Positions 15,706 to 20,937 of a stretch of 20,937 nt of DNA are shown piece after piece; positions within the stretch are counted from its first letter, which is position 1, and the number at the start of each line of letters is the position of its first letter. A program made the position numbers and the translations under genes. The notes beneath the pieces are model-generated. The model was given only the letters and a program-made list of their open reading frames with translations. It did not search any database and was not told the DNA's origin. The stretch is taken from NCBI GenBank assembly GCA_026984715.1, contig JALSRO010000078.1, forward strand, positions 1 through 20,937, read 5' to 3'. The stretch is from Chromatiales bacterium (GTDB taxonomy: Bacteria; Pseudomonadota; Gammaproteobacteria; Thiohalospirales; Thiohalospiraceae).

Positions 15706-15734
15706 ATTATATTCCGGATCATCATTGCAATCAA
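15706..15734 (-). promoter_or_regulatory. Sigma-70 promoter for kbp
   Basis: Minus strand: TTGATT (15734-15729), a 17-base spacer, then TATAAT (15711-15706). It overlaps the uvrA stop codon region. The predicted start, near 15698, gives a leader of about 60 nt that contains the terminator-like hairpin. Confidence 0.55.
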
Positions 15735-18592
15735 ACCCCGGCGGATCGGCGCTCTTCGGCATCGGCCTCGGGGTGGCAAAGCAGGGGTTTCAGGAATCGC
15801 CCGGTATGGGAAAGCGGGTTGGCGGCGATCTTCTCCGGAGGGCCGCATGCTACCAGGGTGCCGCCCTTTTCTCCCCCTTCCGGTCCCAGATCCAGGATCC
15901 AGTCGGCGGTCTTGATGACGTCCAGATTGTGCTCGATGACCACAATGGTGTTGCCCCGATCGCGCAGCCGGTGGAGCACTCTCAGAAGCTGTTCGATATC
16001 ATGGAAATGCAGCCCGGTAGTGGGTTCGTCGAGGATATACAGCGTGTTTCCCGTGTCCCGTTTGGAGAGTTCGCGCGCCAGCTTGATGCGCTGGGCCTCC
16101 CCTCCGGAGAGGGTGGTGGCGCTCTGTCCCAGTTTGATGTAGCTCAGGCCGACATCGATCAGTGTTTGCAGCTTGCGCGCCAATGGGGGGATTGCGTCGA
16201 AGAAGGAGCGGGCGTCCTCGACGGTCATCTCCAGTACCTGATGGATGTTTTTCCCTTTGTAGCTCACCTCCAGGGTCTCCCGGTTGTAGCGCTTTCCCTT
16301 GCAGATATCACAGGGCACGTAGATGTCGGGCAGGAAGTGCATCTCCACCTTGATCAGCCCATCCCCCTGGCAGGCTTCGCAGCGGCCGCCCTTGACGTTG
16401 AAGCTGAAGCGTCCCGGTGTGTACCCCCGGGCCCGTGCCTCGGGTGTGGCGGAGAACAGTTCGCGGATCGGGGTGAATATGCCGGTGTAGGTAGCGGGGT
16501 TGGAGCGGGGGGTACGTCCGATGGGGCTCTGGTCGATATCGACCACCTTGTCGAACTGCTCCAGGCCAGTGATTCTTCTGCAGGGGGCCGGGTTGGTACC
16601 GGCGCGATGCAGCTCCCGTGCCGCAAGGCGATAGAGGGTGTCGTTGATCAGGGTGGATTTGCCCGAACCCGAGACGCCGGTGACCGCAGTCATCAGCCCC
16701 ACCGGGAACTCCACATCTATCTGTTTGAGGTTGTTGCCGCTGGCGCCGTACAGCCGGAGGACGCGCCCCGGTTCCGGTCGGCGGCGTTGTGCCGGTATCT
16801 CGATGGAGCGGCTGCCAGAGAGGTACTGTCCGGTAAGTGAGTCCTTGCATCGCATGATTGCGGATATATCCCCTTGGGCGACGATCCTTCCTCCATGGAC
16901 GCCGGCCCCGGGGCCGATATCGACGATGTGATCTGCGCGGCGGATGGCATCTTCGTCATGTTCCACCACGATGACAGTGTTGCCCAGATCCCGCAGGTAG
17001 GTGAGTGTCTGCAGCAGTCGTTCGTTGTCGCGCTGGTGCAGCCCGATGGATGGTTCATCCAGGATGTACATGACTCCCACCAGTCCTGCTCCGATCTGGC
17101 TTGCCAGGCGGATTCGCTGGGCTTCACCGCCGGAGAGGGTGTCCGCGCTGCGTTCCAGGGTGAGATAGTCGAGGCCGACATTGACCAGGAAGCGCAGCCG
17201 CAAGGTGATCTCCTTCAGTATCGGGGCGGCTATCTCTCCAAAGCGCCCTGGCAGGTGCAGGTCGAGGAAGAACTCATAGGCGTGTCCGACCGGCATGGAG
17301 GTGATCTCCGGCAGACAGTGATCCGCAACGAACACGTGCCGGGCTGCCTTGTTGAGACGGCTGCCCTGGCACTCGGGGCATAGTTGCTGGTTCAGGTATT
17401 TGGCCAGCTCCTCCCGCACGGCGCTCGATTCGGTTTCGCGGTAGCGGCGTTCCATGTTGGGGATGATCCCCTCGAAGGGTTGGGTCTTGACCATCGAGCC
17501 GCCCCTATCGTTGAGGTAGCTGAAGGTGATCTGCTCTCCGTTGCTGCCATAGAGGATCGCGTTCTGTATCTTCTGGGGCAGTTTTTCAAAGGGGGTGTCG
17601 ATATCGAAGTCGTAGTGTCTGGCAAGGGATTCCAGCATCTGGAAGTAGTAGGCATTGCGCCGGTCCCATCCGCGGATGGCTCCTGCCGAGAGGCTGAGGG
17701 CGGCATGGCTGACCACCCGCTCAGGGTCGAAGAACTGTCTTACGCCGAGCCCGTCGCATGCCGGACAGGCGCCAGCCGGATTGTTGAAGGAGAACAGTCG
17801 GGGTTCGAGCTCGGCGAGGGAGTAGCCGCAGGTCGGGCAGGCGAATCGGGCCGAAAAAACCAGCTCTTCCCGATCTCCGTCGAGGGAGGCGACACGGGCG
17901 ATTCCATCGGAGAGTTGCAGGGCCGTTTCCAGGGAGTCCGCCAGGCGCTGCTCCAGTCCCGGGCGTATTTTGAAGCGGTCGATGACCGCTTCGATGGTGT
18001 GCTTCTGGTTCTTCTGCAGCACTGGTGGCTCATCCAGTTCATGGATGTGTGCGTCGATACGGGCGCGCACAAAACCCTGGGCCCGCAGCTCCTCGATGAT
18101 CTGTAGGTGCTCCCCTTTGCGGTTCTGGATCAGCGGAGAGAGCAGCATCAGACGGCTCCCCGCCGGCAGGGCCATCACCTGATCGACCATCTGGCTGATT
18201 GTCTGGGCCTGGAGCACATGGCCATGTTCGGGGCAGCGCGGCTCCCCCGCGCGGGCGAACAGCAGCCGCAGGTAATCATGGATCTCGGTGACGGTGCCGA
18301 CGGTGGAGCGCGGATTGTGAGAAGTGGACTTCTGCTCGATGGAGATCGCCGGCGACAAACCCTCGATATGCTCGACATCCGGTTTCTCCATCATCGAGAG
18401 GAACTGGCGCGCATAGCTGGAGAGGGATTCGACATAGCGCCGCTGCCCTTCGGCATAGATGGTATCGAATGCCAGGGATGACTTGCCGGAACCGGAGAGC
18501 CCGGTGAAAACGATCAGCTTGTTCCGGGGCAGATCCAGATCGATGTTCTGCAGGTTGTGGGTTTTCACCCCGCGGAGCTTGATAGTGTCCAT
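15731..18592 (-). CDS. uvrA: Excinuclease ABC subunit A
   Basis: Damage-recognition ATPase of nucleotide excision repair, working with UvrB and UvrC in the cytoplasm. The 953-aa length is normal (E. coli 940), with a short extra C-terminal tail. Both ABC modules are intact: the first Walker A 'GLSGSGKSS' at 31-39, the second in '[13 protein letters not shown]' (about 640-655), two 'LSGGEAQRI' signatures and two 'ILDEP' Walker B motifs ('[13 protein letters not shown]' and '[13 protein letters not shown]'). Zinc-binding Cys pairs are seen as 'CPTCGYS...CPACDGLG' (about 250-280) and 'CEACQGDG...[10 protein letters not shown]' (about 735-770). The ATG has AAAAAGGTGAA directly upstream. It is divergent from the MFS gene, a common gammaproteobacterial arrangement with ssb following. 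I see no clear LexA box (CTGT-N8-ACAG) in the 81-bp intergenic region. Confidence 0.98.
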   Translation of the reverse strand: MDTIKLRGVKTHNLQNIDLDLPRNKLIVFTGLSGSGKSSLAFDTIYAEGQRRYVESLSSYARQFLSMMEKPDVEHIEGLSPAISIEQKSTSHNPRSTVGTVTEIHDYLRLLFARAGEPRCPEHGHVLQAQTISQMVDQVMALPAGSRLMLLSPLIQNRKGEHLQIIEELRAQGFVRARIDAHIHELDEPPVLQKNQKHTIEAVIDRFKIRPGLEQRLADSLETALQLSDGIARVASLDGDREELVFSARFACPTCGYSLAELEPRLFSFNNPAGACPACDGLGVRQFFDPERVVSHAALSLSAGAIRGWDRRNAYYFQMLESLARHYDFDIDTPFEKLPQKIQNAILYGSNGEQITFSYLNDRGGSMVKTQPFEGIIPNMERRYRETESSAVREELAKYLNQQLCPECQGSRLNKAARHVFVADHCLPEITSMPVGHAYEFFLDLHLPGRFGEIAAPILKEITLRLRFLVNVGLDYLTLERSADTLSGGEAQRIRLASQIGAGLVGVMYILDEPSIGLHQRDNERLLQTLTYLRDLGNTVIVVEHDEDAIRRADHIVDIGPGAGVHGGRIVAQGDISAIMRCKDSLTGQYLSGSRSIEIPAQRRRPEPGRVLRLYGASGNNLKQIDVEFPVGLMTAVTGVSGSGKSTLINDTLYRLAARELHRAGTNPAPCRRITGLEQFDKVVDIDQSPIGRTPRSNPATYTGIFTPIRELFSATPEARARGYTPGRFSFNVKGGRCEACQGDGLIKVEMHFLPDIYVPCDICKGKRYNRETLEVSYKGKNIHQVLEMTVEDARSFFDAIPPLARKLQTLIDVGLSYIKLGQSATTLSGGEAQRIKLARELSKRDTGNTLYILDEPTTGLHFHDIEQLLRVLHRLRDRGNTIVVIEHNLDVIKTADWILDLGPEGGEKGGTLVACGPPEKIAANPLSHTGRFLKPLLCHPEADAEERRSAGV

Positions 18593-18673
18593 TTCACCTT
18601 TTTCTCAACGTAACGCAACCTGTTACTATAAGATCCTTTGGCAGTGAGAAGCAAAAGGAAGAACCCGACTCCC
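18593..18673. promoter_or_regulatory. Divergent promoter region uvrA / MFS transporter
   Basis: 81 bp between the two start codons. TATAAG at 18627-18632 on the + strand and TATAGT (overlapping, minus strand, with TTGCTT 18 bases upstream) are candidate -10 elements. The -35 matches are poor on both strands, so exact promoters are uncertain. Confidence 0.3.
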
Positions 18674-20059
18674 ATGCAGACGAACATCTCCGAAACCATG
18701 ACGCCGGTCGAGCGCCGTGCCGCCGCTTCGCTGGCCAGCATTTACGCGCTGCGCATGCTCGGCCTGTTTATGATCCTGCCGGTGTTCGCTCTCTATGCGG
18801 AACACTTGGCTGGCGTGACACCCACGCTGGTGGGAGTGGCGTTGGGGATCTACGGGCTTACTCAGGCCGTGCTCCAGATCCCGTTCGGAATGGTATCGGA
18901 TCGCATAGGTCGCAAGCCGGTAATCACCGCAGGACTGCTGATCTTTGCGCTGGGCAGCGTGGTAGCGGCGATGTCGGGTACCATCCAGGGGGTCATCATC
19001 GGACGGGCGCTGCAGGGAGCCGGCGCGGTGGCGGCCGTGGTGCTGGCGTTGGCGGCAGATCTCACGCGGGAGGAGCACCGTCTGAAGGTAATGGCCGGGA
19101 TCGGTATCAGCATCGGTATCTCCTTCTCCGTGGCGCTGGTGGCGGGGCCGATGCTGGAGCACTGGATTGGTGTGCCCGGAATCTTCTGGTTGACAGCGGT
19201 GATGGCACTGGGAGGGATTGGAGTACTGCAGCTCTGGGTTCCAAGGCCAACCCATCTCCATCTGCACCGGGATACGGAAGCGGTACCGGAGCAGTTTCGC
19301 GAGGTGCTGAGCAACGGTCAGCTGTTGCGCCTGGACTTTGGGATCTTTGCCCTGCACATGGCGCTGACGGCGATCTTCGTCGTGGTTCCCCACATTCTCC
19401 GTGACAGTGTGGGGATGCCGGTGAATCATCACTGGCACATCTATCTGCCAGTGATGCTGGTGGCGTTCGTTGCGATGGTTCCCTTCATCATCATTGCGGA
19501 AAAGAAACGGCGTATGAAACAGGTGCTCAGCGGCGCCATCCTAGGGCTGGGGCTGTCGATGATCGGGATGTGGCTCTCCCATGACAACATCATTGGAATC
19601 GTACTGGCGCTGCTGCTGTTCTTCACCACTTTCAACCTGCTGGAGGCGACCCTCCCCTCCCTGATAGCCAAGACGGCACCGGCCTGGAGCAAGGGTACGG
19701 CCATGGGGGTCTACTCCAGTTCCCAGTTTCTGGGGGCGTTTGCGGGTGGTTTCATGGGAGGTTGGCTCAACGGGCGTTTTGGTATTACCGGAGTGTTTCT
19801 GTTCAGTGCCCTGGTTGCCGGCGTTTGGTTCTGGCTGGCGGTGACCATGCGTGAGCCGCGCTATCTCAGCAGTTACCTGATCAATGTGGGGGCCATAGAT
19901 ACTGCACGTGCCGAGCAGTTGACCAGGGAACTGCTCGCTGAACAGGGTGTAGAGGAGGCGGTGGTGCTGGCAGACGACGGGGTCGCCTATCTAAAGGTGG
20001 ATCCGGAGCGTATCGACGCAGCAGCGCTGGCTGGTTATTCAAGTGAATCCGAGAGATAG
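18674..20059 (+). CDS. MFS transporter of the YajR family with C-terminal YAM domain
   Basis: Major facilitator superfamily membrane protein, 461 aa, closely following E. coli YajR. It begins 'MTPVERRAAASLASIYALRMLG' after a short leader, carries MFS motif A 'GMVSDRIGRKP' (72-82) and has twelve hydrophobic segments up to about residue 395. It ends in a soluble ferredoxin-like YAM domain (about 398-455, 'ARAEQLTRELLAEQGVEEAVVLADDGVAYLKVDPERI'), the hallmark of YajR. The substrate is unknown; drug or small-molecule export by proton antiport is the family assumption. The ATG at 18674 was chosen because YajR proteins begin near it; AAAAGGAAG lies about 11 bases upstream, a rather long spacing, and an in-frame TTG at 18638 is possible but unlikely. 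ssb follows after 9 bp. Confidence 0.94.
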   Translation: MQTNISETMTPVERRAAASLASIYALRMLGLFMILPVFALYAEHLAGVTPTLVGVALGIYGLTQAVLQIPFGMVSDRIGRKPVITAGLLIFALGSVVAAMSGTIQGVIIGRALQGAGAVAAVVLALAADLTREEHRLKVMAGIGISIGISFSVALVAGPMLEHWIGVPGIFWLTAVMALGGIGVLQLWVPRPTHLHLHRDTEAVPEQFREVLSNGQLLRLDFGIFALHMALTAIFVVVPHILRDSVGMPVNHHWHIYLPVMLVAFVAMVPFIIIAEKKRRMKQVLSGAILGLGLSMIGMWLSHDNIIGIVLALLLFFTTFNLLEATLPSLIAKTAPAWSKGTAMGVYSSSQFLGAFAGGFMGGWLNGRFGITGVFLFSALVAGVWFWLAVTMREPRYLSSYLINVGAIDTARAEQLTRELLAEQGVEEAVVLADDGVAYLKVDPERIDAAALAGYSSESER

Positions 20060-20068
20060 GAGAGAGTG

Positions 20069-20533
20069 ATGGCGAGAGGTATCAACAAAGTAATATTGAT
20101 CGGGAACCTGGGGAACGATCCCGAGGTCCGTTACATGCCTGATGGGGGAGCGGTGGCCAATATCACTGTCGCCACCAGCGAGCAGTGGAAGGACAAGCAG
20201 ACCGGTGAGCAGCAGGAGCGGACCGAGTGGCACCGAGTGGTGCTGTTTCGCCGTCTCGGGGAGATTGCGGGCGAATATCTGAAAAAGGGCTCCAAAGTCT
20301 ATATCGAGGGAAAACTTCAGACCCGCAAGTGGCAGGACCAGAACGGCAATGATCGCTACACCACCGAGATCGTGGCCAACGAGATGCAGATGCTGGACAG
20401 CCGTGGTTCCGGCAGCGGCAGCGCAAACTTCGGTCAGGGTGCTCCGGCCCGCAGCCAGTCCACAGGAGCAGCCCCCGCCAACCAGCCCGCTGCAGGAGGG
20501 CTCGAGGATTTCGACGACGATATCCCGTTCTGA
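20069..20533 (+). CDS. ssb: Single-stranded DNA-binding protein
   Basis: SSB of 154 aa, which coats single-stranded DNA in replication, repair and recombination as a tetramer. The OB-fold domain covers about residues 1-110, with '[21 protein letters not shown]' at the N-terminus, '[26 protein letters not shown]' and '[20 protein letters not shown]'. A Gly/Ser/Ala/Pro-rich disordered linker follows, then the acidic tip 'DFDDDIPF', which recruits partner proteins. The ATG at 20069 is preceded by AGGAGAG; an adjacent upstream GTG in frame is less likely. It lies 9 bp after the MFS gene, so the two may share a transcript; uvrA on the other side of the MFS gene gives the familiar uvrA-MFS-ssb repair neighbourhood. 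The linker is short, making the protein somewhat smaller than E. coli SSB (178 aa). Confidence 0.98.
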   Translation: MARGINKVILIGNLGNDPEVRYMPDGGAVANITVATSEQWKDKQTGEQQERTEWHRVVLFRRLGEIAGEYLKKGSKVYIEGKLQTRKWQDQNGNDRYTTEIVANEMQMLDSRGSGSGSANFGQGAPARSQSTGAAPANQPAAGGLEDFDDDIPF

Positions 20534-20629
20534 CGGGCTGATGAAAGAGCTCCTTTTTCGACATCCTGTCACGAAATCGATGGTGTCCTCCTCCGGTGGA
20601 GTGTTCTTCGCCGGTTGCTGCAGGCAGGG

Positions 20630-20937
20630 GTGACTTCGGTACCGGTAGCAATCGTGGCAGAGCAGATCATCCATCTTTCCATCTCCGGCATGAGTTGTGC
20701 GGGCTGCGTCGCCGCGGCCGAGGAGGCGCTCAAACGTGTGCCGGGCGTGACTGCGGCAACGGTGAATTTTGCAGAGCACAGCGCCATGGTTCGCGGCACA
20801 GCCAGTGTCGGGCAGCTTGTCGCAGCGGTGACGGCGGCGGGTTACGGCGCTGCCGAGCTGCGTGGCGCCGACGATGCGGAGAAGAAGAGAGAGGCCACCG
20901 AGAGAGCCCACTACTGCCGGTTGCTGCGCAATACAGT
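20630..20937 (+). CDS. Heavy-metal translocating P-type ATPase, N-terminal part (cut by window end)
   Basis: The first about 102 residues of a protein that starts with a heavy-metal-associated (HMA) domain: 'IIHLSISGMSCAGCVAAAEEAL' carries the GMxCxxC metal-binding motif (C23 and C26 counting from the GTG at 20630), followed by 'VPGVTAATVNFAEHSAMV' and 'AAVTAAGYGA', the rest of the ferredoxin-like HMA fold. A charged linker rich in Glu/Lys/Arg (residues about 83-95) then leads toward the expected first membrane helices. This architecture is typical of CopA-like Cu+ exporters, but the CPx motif and the phosphorylation site lie outside the window, so the metal is not proven. Start codon: GTG at 20630 (weak AGG upstream) or GTG at 20654; TTG at 20615 is also in frame. 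No atypical composition was noticed. Confidence 0.85.
   Translation, partial: MTSVPVAIVAEQIIHLSISGMSCAGCVAAAEEALKRVPGVTAATVNFAEHSAMVRGTASVGQLVAAVTAAGYGAAELRGADDAEKKREATERAHYCRLLRNT

Noticed and set aside
15725..16840. 371-codon + strand frame opposite uvrA
   Set aside because: It lies entirely within the conserved UvrA coding sequence on the other strand and has no recognisable protein features.
20039..20911. 290-codon minus-strand frame opposite ssb and the P-type ATPase
   Set aside because: Both + strand genes are certain families; the reverse frame has low-complexity composition.

Overview
The window looks like a chromosomal segment of a motile gammaproteobacterium. The moderately high GC content, the protein sequences and several gene neighbourhoods (M23 peptidase/anmK divergent from tyrS; rplM-rpsI; uvrA divergent from a yajR-type MFS gene followed by ssb) would suit a Chromatiales-like lineage or a sulfur-oxidising relative. 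That placement is inference from gene content and protein resemblance. No IS element, phage gene, CRISPR array or rRNA was seen, and most of the window is housekeeping DNA.

Layout, left to right. (1) 1-867, + strand: the 3' part of znuB (zinc ABC permease) and a 97-aa unknown membrane protein. (2) 922-2902, - strand: a two-gene aerotaxis/chemotaxis unit made of an Aer-type PAS protein and a chemoreceptor with a C-terminal CZB zinc-binding domain. It is preceded by a near-consensus sigma-28 (FliA) promoter. (3) 3118-5573, - strand: anmK and an M23 endopeptidase gene, both concerned with murein turnover. (4) 5574-8217, + strand: a long tyrS leader, tyrS, rplM, rpsI and tRNA-Gln(CUG). (5) 8404-9768, - strand: a Sad-type aldehyde dehydrogenase. 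(6) 9894-12789, + strand: cca and a YadG/YadH-type ABC exporter, joined by two ATGA overlaps. (7) 12790-13300: about 510 bp with no convincing gene. (8) 13301-18592, - strand: mscL, a lipoprotein built from 23-residue repeats with a peptidoglycan-binding domain, a Kbp-type BON-LysM protein and uvrA. (9) 18674-20937, + strand: a YajR-type MFS transporter, ssb, and the start of a heavy-metal P-type ATPase cut by the window end.

How the genes fit together. The PAS protein and chemoreceptor together carry the parts of an Aer aerotaxis receptor, divided over two overlapping genes and apparently driven as a late flagellar unit. The M23 peptidase and AnmK would release and recycle cell-wall material. 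MscL, the Kbp homologue and the repeat lipoprotein form a run of osmotic and cell-envelope genes. Nothing here is clearly a new defence or biosynthetic system. The least-described objects are the split receptor with its sigma-28 promoter and mini-ORF, and the 2 x (4 x 23)-residue repeat lipoprotein.
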